A stretch of 64,000 bases of DNA from Leptoclinus maculatus. Taxonomy: Eukaryota > Chordata > Actinopteri > Perciformes > Stichaeidae. This document shows, one piece after another, positions 61,701-64,000 of this stretch. The stretch spans positions 19,331,343-19,395,342 of the forward strand of contig JAVDOI010000009.1 in assembly GCA_032191485.1 (NCBI GenBank), read 5' to 3'. Every line of letters starts with the position of its first letter. Position 1 is the first letter of the stretch. Made by a program: the position numbers and the translations under genes. The notes under the pieces are model-generated. The model ran no database searches, was not told the DNA's origin, and saw only the letters and a list, made by a program, of their open reading frames with translations.

Positions 61701-62452
61701 AAAGAAACTACAAAGAATTTAGTTTGGTGGACTGTAATAAAGCTGTTATTCTTTTATGCCATATAACTGCATGGTATCTTAATTACTCAAAATATAAGGT
61801 CATGTTTCTCATCAAGGCAATACAATTTTCCGTTTTGGTAACCACAAGCTGACGCTTATTTTAAAAGTGAGTGTTGAGCGCGGATGTGAAAACAAAGAGG
61901 AACACATTTAACACTTCCAGAGTCCACTGCATTGAAAAACTGTGCGCAGGACGTCGTGCTGCAAAACCTACTAGATGTTGACAACAAACGAGTGCTTTCG
62001 TCTCATGGTCTGAAATGCAGGATTACAATGTGGATTTGCTAACAACCTGTCTGACACTCATGCTGCCCTGCTGATCTTACTGTACGCCCAGAAGAAAACA
62101 ACAACACAGAGACACCGTTACCTTTTATTGAAGGGGCTGTCTCCAGTGATGATGTGAGTGGATTCAGGACCAACTAAGAAATGGATGCGCTGGTAGAAAG
62201 ACCTGGCAGCCTAAGGGAAAATAAAAGGACACACATAGATAGACAAATGCTGCTTCCTTTTGTTACAAGAAATGACAGTTAAGTTTTTATTTTGACTTCA
62301 TTTCTGATTGGAGCTCCTTACTTGCTGAGGAGCCAATGGGGACGGAGACTGGCTGAGCACCTCCCCCGGGTCAGGTGACCCTTTGCAGTATAACTGGTTC
62401 TGACAGGAGGGCTGCAAACAGCAGTCTGGGTCCATACAGTCAGTCAAGCCAT
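1795..62452 (-). CDS. tenm2: Teneurin-2 (tenm2), C-terminal 37 exons, 5' part outside window
   Basis: Teneurins are type II single-pass synaptic adhesion proteins that bind latrophilins (ADGRL) and other teneurins across the cleft. Seen: 37 minus-strand exons with GT-AG borders join in frame into 1923 residues: Cys-rich, TTR-like, FN-plug, NHL propeller, YD shell, linker, and Tox-GHH-like end with TCAP. Paralogue choice: the YD segment around w29 ([17 protein letters not shown]), the plug start [13 protein letters not shown], the propeller stretch [14 protein letters not shown] and the C-terminus [10 protein letters not shown] fit my recollection of TENM2; TENM1/TENM4 end HFMRQSE and TENM3 ends QNEMGKR. 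Length agrees with the equivalent part of TENM2 (about 1940 residues). No frameshift or internal stop was found. The transmembrane segment and EGF repeats must lie upstream (above 64000). Exon residue numbers below count from the first residue encoded in this window. Confidence 0.93.
1798..1926 (-). other. TCAP (teneurin C-terminal associated peptide) region
   Basis: The last 43 residues begin [20 protein letters not shown] and end [10 protein letters not shown]. Known for teneurins: the terminal 40-41 residues correspond to TCAP, described as a CRF-like bioactive peptide. The Gly-Arg-Arg end fits an amidation signal and the basic pair KR just upstream fits a cleavage site. Release as a free peptide is not shown by sequence. 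Confidence 0.75.
2551..3899 (-). other. Intron w36-w37
   Basis: 1349 bp, AT-rich. A plus-strand pyrimidine-rich stretch at 3375-3560 makes the long Leu/Phe ORFs seen there. No repeat family recognised. Confidence 0.6.
3900..4030 (-). CDS. tenm2: tenm2 exon w36: internal linker
   Basis: Residues 1629-1672: [40 protein letters not shown]. In teneurin structures this linker threads from inside the shell to the outside. Acceptor CTCTGTAG|AT, donor CCT|GTATGT. Confidence 0.93.
4031..4912 (-). other. Intron w35-w36
   Basis: 882 bp with no recognisable element. Confidence 0.6.
4913..5037 (-). CDS. tenm2: tenm2 exon w35: Rhs-core signature, second half
   Basis: Residues 1587-1629: [40 protein letters not shown]. 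It completes AGRWTTPD. The acceptor TTTTTTACAAAG|G is preceded by a UG repeat. Donor ACAG|GTAACA. Confidence 0.94.
5049..5070. repeat. (CA)n at acceptor of w35
   Basis: An 11-unit dinucleotide tract, UG on the transcript, 11 bp upstream of the w35 acceptor within a 121-bp intron. Confidence 0.9.
5159..5301 (-). CDS. tenm2: tenm2 exon w34: Rhs-core signature, first half
   Basis: Residues 1540-1587: [70 protein letters not shown] is the teneurin form of the Rhs-associated core, which closes the barrel. The acceptor TGCAG follows a (TG)n tract with no other pyrimidine run. Donor GAAG|GTATTC. Confidence 0.95.
5304..5321. repeat. (CA)n at acceptor of w34
   Basis: A UG tract on the transcript that ends directly at the CAG of the w34 acceptor, in a 97-bp intron. 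Confidence 0.9.
5399..5509 (-). CDS. tenm2: tenm2 exon w33: YD shell
   Basis: Residues 1503-1539: [48 protein letters not shown] is typical of the Rhs core. 111 nt, symmetric phase 0. Acceptor TTGCACAG|GGC, donor CAG|GTACGT. Confidence 0.95.
5510..6020 (-). other. Intron w32-w33
   Basis: 511 bp; no recognised element. Confidence 0.6.
6021..6223 (-). CDS. tenm2: tenm2 exon w32: YD shell
   Basis: Residues 1435-1502: [76 protein letters not shown] and FYADL..PTRITH are Rhs/YD signatures. Acceptor GATTCAG|GT, donor CAG|GTAGCT. Confidence 0.95.
6224..7089 (-). other. Intron w31-w32
   Basis: 866 bp. Its middle is the fold-back element at 6555-6816; the rest has no recognised content. Confidence 0.6.
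6555..6816. mobile_element. Fold-back (MITE-like) element with ~90-98-bp inverted arms
   Basis: The left arm (6555-6643) and right arm (6719-6816) are inverted copies of each other around a 75-bp loop; both carry AAGACCCGCCCTGCGTAGCT in opposite sense. A partial extra copy of the arm motif (GCTCTTCTTGGCA) lies at about 6450-6465. It sits in intron w31-w32. No coding capacity; transposon superfamily not identified. Confidence 0.75.
7090..7271 (-). CDS. tenm2: tenm2 exon w31: YD shell
   Basis: Residues 1374-1435: [60 protein letters not shown]. The intron to w30 is 83 bp, the shortest found here. Acceptor CTTCCAG|G, donor AAAG|GTGAGA. Confidence 0.95.
7355..7599 (-). CDS. tenm2: tenm2 exon w30: YD shell
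   Basis: Residues 1293-1374: [80 protein letters not shown]. Acceptor TGTCTTAG|ATC after a C-rich tract, donor GGAG|GTAGGA. Confidence 0.95.
7600..8351 (-). other. Intron w29-w30
   Basis: 752 bp, AT-rich; nothing recognised. Confidence 0.6.
8352..8696 (-). CDS. tenm2: tenm2 exon w29: YD shell
   Basis: Residues 1178-1292. Contains [80 protein letters not shown] and [31 protein letters not shown] is near-invariant in vertebrate TENM2. Acceptor TCTCACCAG|AAC, donor CAG|GTAAGA. Confidence 0.95.
8697..9263 (-). other. Intron w28-w29
   Basis: 567 bp; the part at 9110-9240 is very AT-rich with a short (AT)n run just before the w28 donor. No element recognised. Confidence 0.6.
9264..9323 (-). CDS. 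tenm2: tenm2 exon w28: YD shell, 60 nt
   Basis: Residues 1158-1177, [20 protein letters not shown]. Symmetric phase 0. Acceptor TGTCTCTAG|CTC, donor GACAG|GTCAGG. Aligns to LLQTxFLGTxRRVLxKYRRQ. Confidence 0.9.
9352..9756. repeat. Dispersed fish repeat (MITE-like)
   Basis: It begins TTTTAAAGGGGACATATCAT and ends near ACTTCCCTTTAAT, short inverted ends around AAAGGG. I recall this sequence, including GCTCCGTTTTAGCGCC and TTTAAGCCCCCCTCCC, as a high-copy repeat of percomorph genomes. No coding capacity. Confidence 0.6.
9861..9898. repeat. (AC)19 forming the w27 5' splice site
   Basis: 38 bp of pure AC (GT on the transcript). The last unit is the GT of the w27 donor, so the whole repeat is the start of intron w27-w28. 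Confidence 0.95.
9899..10096 (-). CDS. tenm2: tenm2 exon w27: YD shell, donor inside a GT repeat
   Basis: Residues 1092-1157, [66 protein letters not shown] (in pieces). Acceptor CTCTAACAG|TCC. The 5' splice site is CAG|GTGTGTGTG, the first units of a (GT)19 microsatellite. 198 nt, in frame if skipped. Confidence 0.9.
11910..12262 (+). mobile_element. Dispersed non-coding repeat, plus copy
   Basis: Contains TTCATTCTGTACACATGA and, near its 3' end, AAAGCCCTCTGAGGCAAAT followed by an A/T-rich tail (AAATAGATTGAATTGAA). An opposite-strand copy lies at 25541-25800. Looks like the 3' part of a SINE or LINE, family uncertain. Confidence 0.6.
12423..13024. mobile_element. Inverted-repeat element (MITE-like) interrupted by a SINE
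   Basis: The arms 12423-12520 and 12923-13024 are inverted copies (both contain TTCCCCCCACAAGGGAGTTC or its complement, and CACAATGTGGACAATTTATC or its complement). The interior holds the SINE at 12702-12910. The right end touches the minisatellite that begins at 13025. Confidence 0.7.
12702..12910 (+). mobile_element. tRNA-derived SINE
   Basis: A-box-like TGGCTCAGAGGTAGAG at 12713, B-box-like GGTTCATCC at 12757-12765, then GAAGTGTCCTTGCATGG and a tail AAAAAGGCGCTATACAAGTG typical of a fish tRNA-SINE family I recall. The A-to-B box spacing is tRNA-like, but there is no cloverleaf I would call a functional tRNA. Confidence 0.7.
13025..15210. repeat. Minisatellite, 37-bp unit, about 59 copies
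   Basis: Nearly 2.2 kb of head-to-tail copies of a 37-bp unit (example 13037-13073) with core GTGTGTACATGTGA and CTGTAGTTAGTGATG. Variant classes: C or T in GA[C/T]CTAT, G or T in TAT[G/T]ATAC or TATTATAC, and 35-bp units lacking one GT or with CTGGTTAG. A run of six variant units (13350 on) recurs 294 bp later (13644 on), so blocks of eight units were duplicated. It ends 33 bp before the w26 donor. Confidence 0.95.
15244..15370 (-). CDS. tenm2: tenm2 exon w26: YD shell, flanked by repeats on both sides
   Basis: Residues 1049-1091, [42 protein letters not shown] (in pieces). The acceptor CTGTCCAG is preceded directly by (GT)41, so no ordinary pyrimidine tract is present. The donor AAG|GTACAG lies 33 bp from the 2.2-kb minisatellite. 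127 nt, so skipping would shift the frame. Confidence 0.92.
15379..15460. repeat. (AC)41 at acceptor of w26
   Basis: 82 bp of pure AC, which is (GT)41 on the transcript, ending 8 nt upstream of the w26 acceptor; followed on the far side by a short (AT)n. Confidence 0.95.
16174..16222. repeat. 11-bp tandem repeat
   Basis: At least four head-to-tail copies of ACCGGACCCAG just upstream of the transposase remnant. Confidence 0.85.
16239..16520 (+). pseudogene. Decayed hAT-type transposase N-terminus
   Basis: From an ATG at 16240 it reads [20 protein letters not shown]; after a frame change it continues [20 protein letters not shown], then [16 protein letters not shown] and [11 protein letters not shown]. 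This resembles the BED-finger start of hAT-derived (GTF2IRD2-like) transposases: CxxC-like, then HYxxKH. Broken by the frameshift and with no downstream catalytic part. Confidence 0.55.
17518..17687 (-). CDS. tenm2: tenm2 exon w25: YD shell
   Basis: Residues 993-1049, [52 protein letters not shown]. Acceptor CCCCTTCAG|GTG, donor CCAG|GTAAGT (consensus). Confidence 0.93.
17688..20816 (-). other. Intron w24-w25
   Basis: 3129 bp. No element identified with confidence; only short ORFs without resemblance to known proteins. Confidence 0.55.
20817..20947 (-). CDS. tenm2: tenm2 exon w24: YD shell
   Basis: Residues 949-992, [43 protein letters not shown] (in pieces). NMT is a possible glycosylation site. 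Acceptor TTTGAAG|GT (weak), donor AGG|GTGAGT. Confidence 0.9.
20948..22424 (-). other. Intron w23-w24
   Basis: 1477 bp; dispersed repeat at 21003-21292, otherwise unremarkable. Confidence 0.55.
21003..21292. repeat. Dispersed repeat
   Basis: GCCTCACGGTTGTAGGCC, then GGACGTTTGTGCCAAATTTG and GAGATATTGTGTCATGAGAA: a pattern I recall as widespread in fish genomes. Non-coding; family not named. Confidence 0.5.
22425..22529 (-). CDS. tenm2: tenm2 exon w23: YD shell
   Basis: Residues 914-949, [35 protein letters not shown]. Acceptor GTCTCACAG|AC, donor GCAG|GTATGT. In frame if skipped. Confidence 0.92.
22703..22731. repeat. (GT)n, interrupted
   Basis: Short interrupted TG run in intron w22-w23. 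Confidence 0.8.
25317..25525. repeat. Dispersed repeat with telomere-like CCTAACC units
   Basis: Flanks TGTGAGGACCCTCATTGAC and GAAGTGAGGACCATACAAAA read as inverted ends (GTGAGGACC) around degenerate TAACC repeats; looks like a small DNA-transposon derivative, not a telomere relic. Confidence 0.5.
25541..25800 (-). mobile_element. Dispersed non-coding repeat, minus copy
   Basis: Reverse-complement relative of 11910-12262: shared CATGTGTACAGAATGAAC at 25700 and CCTCAGAGTGCTTTACAA at 25590. Adjacent to a (TAA)n run at 25800. Confidence 0.6.
25846..25879. repeat. (CA)n
   Basis: A UG tract on the transcript about 18 bp inside intron w22-w23, just past the w22 donor. Confidence 0.9.
25897..26075 (-). 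CDS. tenm2: tenm2 exon w22: YD shell
   Basis: Residues 854-914, [68 protein letters not shown] is a classic YD repeat. Acceptor CCTTGTAG|C, donor CAGG|GTAAGG. Confidence 0.93.
26076..26731 (-). other. Intron w21-w22
   Basis: 656 bp; a short (CA)9 at 26183-26201; nothing else. Confidence 0.6.
26732..26874 (-). CDS. tenm2: tenm2 exon w21: YD shell
   Basis: Residues 807-854, [40 protein letters not shown]. Acceptor GTGTCTAG|GTC, donor GA|GTGAGC. It ends in phase 2 with the Asp codon of the YDYD motif split. Confidence 0.9.
27096..27201 (-). CDS. tenm2: tenm2 exon w20: YD shell
   Basis: Residues 771-806, [35 protein letters not shown]. Acceptor TCACTCTCAG|C, donor CCAG|GTGAGA. Confidence 0.9.
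27354..27492 (-). CDS. tenm2: tenm2 exon w19: start of YD shell, two possible acceptors
   Basis: Residues 725-771, with [20 protein letters not shown], then [18 protein letters not shown]. Two CAG acceptors 15 nt apart both fit the phase: after TCGTCAG (start 27492, adds GSLAS) and after GGCTTCAG (start 27477). The shorter form is closer in length to tetrapod TENM2. Donor AG|GTTGGT. Confidence 0.8.
27493..28358 (-). other. Intron w18-w19
   Basis: 866 bp with the LINE tail at 27862-28085; remainder AT-rich. Confidence 0.6.
27862..28085 (-). mobile_element. L2/CR1-like LINE 3' tail
   Basis: On the minus strand it ends TGACAATAAAGTTGAATC followed by a TGAATC repeat, the usual 3' end of L2-type elements in fish. 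No coding part remains. Confidence 0.55.
28359..28521 (-). CDS. tenm2: tenm2 exon w18: last NHL blade
   Basis: Residues 671-725, [39 protein letters not shown]. Its end (RCNQPPTG) differs from the tetrapod SKNKP stretch, a surface loop leading into the shell. Acceptor GTCTTGCAG|AAC, donor ACTG|GTATGT. Confidence 0.9.
28522..28964 (-). other. Intron w17-w18
   Basis: 443 bp; nothing recognised. Confidence 0.6.
28965..29024 (-). CDS. tenm2: tenm2 exon w17: NHL propeller, 60 nt
   Basis: Residues 651-670, [20 protein letters not shown]. Matches RQVTTxGEI..AG..S.CDCK of teneurins. Symmetric phase 0. Acceptor CCCACCAG|GTG, donor AAG|GTCTGT. Confidence 0.9.
29285..29458 (-). CDS. tenm2: tenm2 exon w16: NHL propeller
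   Basis: Residues 593-650, [20 protein letters not shown], then [27 protein letters not shown] (in pieces). Symmetric phase 0, 174 nt. Acceptor GTGTTCAG|GTT, donor GACAG|GTAATC. Confidence 0.92.
29585..29686 (-). CDS. tenm2: tenm2 exon w15: NHL propeller
   Basis: Residues 559-592, [34 protein letters not shown]. Matches the canonical teneurin blade. Symmetric phase 0, 102 nt. Acceptor ACATCCAG|GTT, donor GACAG|GTACCC. Confidence 0.92.
29687..30897 (-). other. Intron w14-w15
   Basis: 1211 bp; only the simple repeats above. Confidence 0.6.
30366..30527. repeat. Compound (CT)n-(CA)n and (GT)n tracts
   Basis: (CT)n at 30366-30390, (CA)n at 30393-30442 and, after 50 bp, an opposite-sense (GT)n at 30496-30527. 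The CA and GT blocks could pair as a hairpin in RNA. Confidence 0.9.
30898..31052 (-). CDS. tenm2: tenm2 exon w14: NHL propeller
   Basis: Residues 507-558, [40 protein letters not shown]. Clear NHL blade (GVAVDxxGxIYFVD). Acceptor CCCTACAG|GC, donor GACAG|GTAACA. Confidence 0.92.
31053..32444 (-). other. Intron w13-w14
   Basis: 1392 bp. Repeat fragment at 31986-32150 and a CCCTTCACTAAGCCCC block at 31651 that recurs elsewhere in the window; no exon signal. Confidence 0.6.
31986..32150. repeat. Dispersed repeat fragment
   Basis: GCCCAAGGTTTCTACCCGTT and AAAGGGGAGTTCCTTCTTCT recall a widespread fish repeat end. Preceded by a (CT)n run. Family unknown. Confidence 0.45.
32445..32552 (-). CDS. 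tenm2: tenm2 exon w13: NHL propeller
   Basis: Residues 471-507, [36 protein letters not shown]. The acceptor is TTCAG preceded directly by a (TG)12 tract. 108 nt, in frame if skipped. Confidence 0.9.
32556..32580. repeat. (CA)n at acceptor of w13
   Basis: A (TG)12 tract on the transcript running up to the TTCAG acceptor of w13. Confidence 0.9.
32752..32876 (-). CDS. tenm2: tenm2 exon w12: NHL propeller
   Basis: Residues 429-471, [41 protein letters not shown]. Acceptor CCCCCCATAG|C, donor ATCA|GTAAGC. Its entry phase accepts either w10 or w11. Confidence 0.92.
33289..33487. repeat. Two (GT)n tracts
   Basis: 33289-33318 and 33446-33487, plus-strand GT. Confidence 0.9.
33629..33692. repeat. 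(CA)32
   Basis: 64 bp CA tract, opposite in sense to the GT tracts 150-300 bp away, so the three can pair in RNA. Confidence 0.9.
35020..35056. repeat. Perfect 17-bp inverted repeat with 3-bp loop
   Basis: The arms AGATTACTCATCTAGAT (35020-35036) and its exact complement (35040-35056) are separated by TAC. No T-tract, and no link to any element I recognise. Confidence 0.9.
35425..35842 (+). mobile_element. L2-type LINE fragment: reverse transcriptase piece and 3' tail
   Basis: Reads [15 protein letters not shown], then [59 protein letters not shown] occupies the catalytic FADDT position of L2/CR1-type reverse transcriptases; the rest matches the thumb region. The 3' end reads GGCCAATAAAGCTGATTATA, a common L2 tail. 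5'-truncated, a dead copy. Confidence 0.8.
37063..37083 (-). CDS. tenm2: tenm2 microexon w11: 7-residue NKDFRHS splice insert
   Basis: A 21-nt exon, AG|AAACAAAGATTTCAGACATAG|GTAAGA on the minus strand apart from its borders, adding NKDFRHS to the propeller. Known for teneurins: this alternatively spliced insert (site B) changes adhesion partner choice. Seen: strong donor GTAAGA, weak acceptor TTAAAG, pyrimidine tract further up, and two TGC triplets at -19 and -15 of the acceptor. UGC near a weak 3' splice site is the motif used by SRRM4-type neural microexons. Skipping keeps the frame. Confidence 0.88.
   Translation of the reverse strand, partial: KQRFQT
37084..37811 (-). other. Intron w10-w11
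   Basis: 728 bp upstream of the microexon. The 3' end has a pyrimidine run (37097-37113) then two TGC triplets before the weak acceptor. No repeat recognised. Confidence 0.65.
37812..37989 (-). CDS. tenm2: tenm2 exon w10: NHL propeller
   Basis: Residues 363-422, including [15 protein letters not shown], then [20 protein letters not shown] and [15 protein letters not shown] blades are diagnostic of the NHL repeat. It ends in phase 2, with the codon completed by either microexon w11 (Arg) or w12 (Ser). Confidence 0.92.
37990..39760 (-). other. Intron w9-w10
   Basis: 1771 bp; nothing recognised. Confidence 0.55.
39761..39832 (-). CDS. tenm2: tenm2 exon w9: entry to NHL propeller
   Basis: Residues 339-363, [23 protein letters not shown] (shown in two pieces). 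A 72-nt exon, in frame if skipped (enters and leaves in phase 1). Acceptor CTCCACCAG|GT, donor ATGG|GTAAAT. Confidence 0.88.
40621..40677. repeat. (GCT)5 then (GT)n
   Basis: Compound microsatellite in intron w8-w9. Confidence 0.9.
41100..41470. repeat. CpG-rich block, probably a decayed DNA transposon
   Basis: A local GC- and CpG-rich island in an AT-rich intron, with GAGAGGTACGGAGGCAGCAC and GCAGTTAGCAGCTAACC. I recall similar CpG-rich non-coding elements as common in fish. A promoter role cannot be excluded but no exon follows. Confidence 0.4.
42015..42381. repeat. Degenerate (GA)n/(GAGAAT)n satellite
   Basis: About 365 bp of purine-only AGAGAG with regularly scattered AATGAG and AAAGAG units. 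Produces a spurious Ser/Leu-rich ORF on the other strand. Confidence 0.9.
44953..45695. mobile_element. Possible MITE with GAAATCACTCACT ends
   Basis: Left end CCGAAATCACTCACTCCCAC (44958) and right end GTAGTGAGTGATTTCAGACC (45680) are inverted copies. The interior has an (AT)n run at 45040-45064 and no coding capacity. Confidence 0.55.
47026..47340. repeat. Dispersed fish repeat (CCCTTCGCTAA type)
   Basis: Begins ACCCTTCGCTAAATCCAGCC then CAGCCAATCATAGCGGAGC. Related starts occur at 45697 and 31651. Transposon family not identified. Confidence 0.5.
48271..48288. repeat. Poly-G run
   Basis: 18 G with no interruption on the plus strand; possible assembly-sensitive site. Confidence 0.85.
48967..49110 (-). 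CDS. tenm2: tenm2 exon w8: FN-plug to propeller
   Basis: Residues 291-339, containing [28 protein letters not shown] and [15 protein letters not shown]. Acceptor TTTCTTAG|TG, donor AACG|GTAGGT. The following intron (9.1 kb) is the longest in the window. Confidence 0.92.
50755..51510. mobile_element. MITE-like element with an inserted SINE
   Basis: Left part (50755-51070) starts near ACTGGCCAGCAGGGGGCGAC with GTATAGAAGTCTATGAGAAA; right part (51315-51510) has AACGGCCAAAATGCCAAACT and ACCAATGGGTGACGTCATGA. I recall both as two halves of one high-copy fish element. The SINE at 51076-51310 separates them. Confidence 0.55.
51076..51310 (+). mobile_element. tRNA-derived SINE
   Basis: A-box-like TGGCTTATTGGGTAGAG at 51088, B-box GGTTCAATCC at 51133-51142, then GAAGTGTCCCTGAGCAAGAC. 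Same superfamily head as 12702-12910 but a different, more diverged tail. Confidence 0.7.
51609..51665. repeat. (GA)n
   Basis: 57 bp of pure AG dinucleotide. Confidence 0.95.
52081..52104. repeat. (GTT)8
   Basis: Trinucleotide run 108 bp downstream of the w7 donor. Confidence 0.9.
52212..52347 (-). CDS. tenm2: tenm2 exon w7: FN-plug
   Basis: Residues 246-291, [20 protein letters not shown] to YGLSEAV. Near-identical to the vertebrate TENM2 plug. The intron to w6 is only 91 bp. Acceptor TTTCTCCAG|GTT, donor TTG|GTGAGT. Confidence 0.92.
52439..52570 (-). CDS. tenm2: tenm2 exon w6: FN-plug
   Basis: Residues 202-245, [20 protein letters not shown], then [19 protein letters not shown]. Symmetric phase 0, 132 nt. 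This domain plugs the open end of the YD barrel in solved teneurin structures. Confidence 0.9.
55393..55431. repeat. (CA)n
   Basis: 39 bp CA tract; an opposite-sense (GT)n lies 250 bp away at 55679-55711. Confidence 0.95.
55679..55711. repeat. (GT)n
   Basis: 33 bp GT tract in intron w5-w6. Confidence 0.95.
56714..56842 (-). CDS. tenm2: tenm2 exon w5: start of FN-plug
   Basis: Residues 159-201, [20 protein letters not shown] and on to PIIPETQ. The EEND start fits TENM2 better than TENM1. Acceptor CTGTTTCAG|GAG, donor CACAG|GTAAGG; symmetric phase 0, 129 nt. Confidence 0.9.
57125..57257 (-). CDS. tenm2: tenm2 exon w4: transthyretin-like domain, second half
   Basis: Residues 114-158, [20 protein letters not shown] through [11 protein letters not shown]. 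Acceptor TGCTGCAG|G, donor AAG|GTGAGC. It finishes the TTR-like fold at the base of the teneurin superfold. Confidence 0.9.
57258..58469 (-). other. Intron w3-w4
   Basis: 1212 bp with the 33-bp tandem repeat near its 3' end. Confidence 0.6.
57300..57595. repeat. Degenerate tandem repeat, about 33-bp unit, 8 copies
   Basis: Repeating blocks of the form GTTAACCTTGTTTATATTTT followed by TGGCCCTTATTG, each copy diverged. Starts 43 bp upstream of the w4 acceptor. Confidence 0.85.
58470..58589 (-). CDS. tenm2: tenm2 exon w3: transthyretin-like domain
   Basis: Residues 74-114. [19 protein letters not shown] is the hallmark of the carboxypeptidase-regulatory/transthyretin-like fold; NVT is a possible N-glycosylation site. 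The 5' splice site is GTGTGTGA, a poor match to GTRAGT, but frame and homology ([12 protein letters not shown]) require it. Confidence 0.88.
58590..62121 (-). other. Intron w2-w3
   Basis: 3532 bp, poly-C and poly-A runs only; no further exon or transposon recognised. Confidence 0.55.
60669..60687. repeat. Poly-C run
   Basis: About 19 C, followed by short CA units. Confidence 0.85.
62122..62210 (-). CDS. tenm2: tenm2 exon w2: Cys-rich to TTR-like junction
   Basis: Residues 45-74, [20 protein letters not shown] and on to SPFNKS. It matches the teneurin segment SFYxRIxFLxGxxSTH. Only 111 bp of intron separates it from w1. Acceptor CCCTTAG|G, donor AAAAG|GTAACG; leaves in phase 2 (split Ser). 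Confidence 0.9.
62322..62452 (-). CDS. tenm2: tenm2 exon w1: cysteine-rich segment
   Basis: Residues 1-44. It reads [20 protein letters not shown], the Cys-rich segment that follows the EGF repeats in teneurins and precedes the TTR-like domain. Acceptor TTTCAG at 62453; donor GTAAGG at 62321. It enters in phase 1 (split Asp) and leaves in phase 0. Confidence 0.9.
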
Positions 62453-63326
62453 CTGAAATACACACAAAATGATTATATTCAGAAACCTGAGAGGCGAGGA
62501 TACGAACCTGAAAATCAAATGGATGATGGAAAAGGTACCAGTGGATGAAAGGAGGACGGAGGGATGAAAACAGGATGAGGATGGATGGATGAATACAGGG
62601 ACAAGCAGGCAACAGAGGGATTAAGAAGCAATGAAGGATGATGAAGGGATTAAGAATAATAAGGACAGAGGAATCAAGTGGTAATGATGAAGGCATGAAA
62701 AAGAGATAAAGATGGAGGTTGATGGATGGAGAGGATGGCCACATATACCATTAAGAATTGGGGAAGAAGAGAGGACAAGTGAGATACTGTGTTGTCTAAA
62801 TAAGATAATTCAAACATGAATGAAATTAATTAAAAATAAAGGCAGAGATGGAGAAAATGTAATGAAAAGAGAAAAAAAAGTGAAAATGTAGAGATGAACA
62901 TAAGTGGATGGATTAACGTGTCGTGGCATCAAAGAGAAGAAAAAGATGGATTTTTCGATGAGGGGGAAAAAAGAAGAAATTGATGAATGAGGGAAAAATG
63001 GAGCGATGCAGTATAATTAGTATGTGAGCAGTATGTGTTTATTAGGTGCTGCCAAGAGAAATAAAGTCAAGGAGGAGTTGAGGATTGAAGGAAGAAGGAT
63101 GGAGGACTGCTATGATGAGAAGCAGGGATGAAAATGGAGAAAGAGAGATTAGGGAGGGAGGGATAAGTGAAGGACAGGGAGAAGGAGGAGGTGTGGAGGA
63201 GAGAGACAGATGGAGACATGGAAGGGTAGAAGGAGGTATGTAAGGTAATAAAATATGGGCAGCCATTTGTCTCTGTTAGTTTATAAAAGCCGTTGTACAT
63301 CTGGTGAACAGGCATCAGGGACTGCC

Positions 63327-63401
<75 letters not shown>

Positions 63402-64000
63402 CCCCCCTTCTCTCTGAATCTTCTGTCTTGTTTTCTTTTCTTTCTCATCTTCTTTCCTCTCTACCTTTCCAATGACCTCGCTGCGCTCATCAACCCGAGC
63501 TGATAGCTGATGGTGTGTGCTGGTAAGGCTAGGGTTGGCATCGTATGTTGGAAACCATTTTTAAATTGGTTGAAATTCTCTTTTAATCCTGACAGTAATC
63601 AACAAATCTAATGCTTAGACAAAAAAATCTGGTATCTAAATGTGGATGATATGCTGAGATTGTCGTGCAACAAGATATTGGTTGGTCACGATAACGACGC
63701 TCAGGTATCCACTACTACACAGGCAACGCCTGGGATGAATTGTGGGCTATATTCAGTCTCTTTCTCTGTGCTTCCCCACATTGTTTTTAAAAGTGACAAC
63801 ATACTAGCATACGTCTGGTTTTGTGTTACTGTGGTTATATGATGTGTAATTCATGGTGCTGTTAGATTGCTGCTGGACCGCCTCGTTAATACAGGTGCGT
63901 GCGGGAGAGTAAAAATGTTTTGACTGCAGTGAAAATATGGATTGAAGCACAATAGTTTGCTAGACATGTTGTGAATTTCAGAAATTATTACATAAATTCT
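62453..64000 (-). other. Intron upstream of w1 (partial)
   Basis: 1548 bp. 62515-63240 is a purine-rich low-complexity stretch built on GGATGAA-like units; then (CA)33. No EGF-encoding exon is visible, so the preceding exon lies beyond the window. Confidence 0.6.
63331..63396. repeat. (CA)33
   Basis: 66 bp of pure CA in the partial upstream intron. Confidence 0.95.

Noticed and set aside
1795..62452. Assignment to tenm1, tenm3 or tenm4
   Set aside because: The C-terminal, YD-shell and plug sequences differ from what I recall of those paralogues and agree with TENM2; a tree would settle it.

Overview
The window is vertebrate genomic DNA, very probably from a percomorph teleost fish. It is dominated by one gene on the minus strand, a teneurin. 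The conceptual protein follows the vertebrate TENM2 paralogue (Lasso/latrophilin-partner teneurin) more closely than TENM1, 3 or 4, so I call it tenm2. I cannot tell a tenm2a from a tenm2b copy. The fish assignment rests on compact introns, very abundant (CA)n repeats, tRNA-derived SINEs with a fish-type tail, an L2-type LINE fragment, and several dispersed repeats that I recall as common in percomorph genomes. No second cellular gene was found on either strand.

Layout: transcription runs from high to low coordinates. I placed 37 coding exons (w1 to w37, in transcript order) between 62452 and 1795. They have GT-AG borders and reading-frame continuity throughout, and give a 1923-residue C-terminal fragment ending at a TAA stop (1797-1795). 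The cytoplasmic domain, the membrane segment and the EGF repeats lie upstream, beyond 64000. A likely 3' UTR runs from 1794 to about 125.

Domain order: cysteine-rich segment (w1), transthyretin-like domain (w2-w4), fibronectin-like plug (w5-w8), NHL beta-propeller (w9-w18), YD-repeat shell (w19-w35) with the Rhs-core signature across w34/w35, internal linker (w36), then the antibiotic-binding-like and Tox-GHH-like C-terminal domains with the TCAP peptide (w37). A 21-nt microexon (w11, residues NKDFRHS) sits in the propeller and is the known teneurin splice insert.

The rest is intron. The most structured intron is w26-w27 (10097-15243). It holds a dispersed repeat, an inverted-repeat element with a SINE inside it, and a 2.2-kb, 37-bp-unit minisatellite that ends 33 bp from the w26 donor. 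Long UG tracts touch splice sites of w13, w26, w27, w34 and w35. Other introns hold a fold-back element (6555-6816), a decayed hAT-type transposase fragment (16190-16520), an L2 reverse-transcriptase fragment (35425-35842), a SINE nested in a MITE-like element (50755-51510) and many simple repeats.

Limits: exon borders come from hand translation and splice consensus. Family names for repeats come from memory of typical sequences, with no database search.
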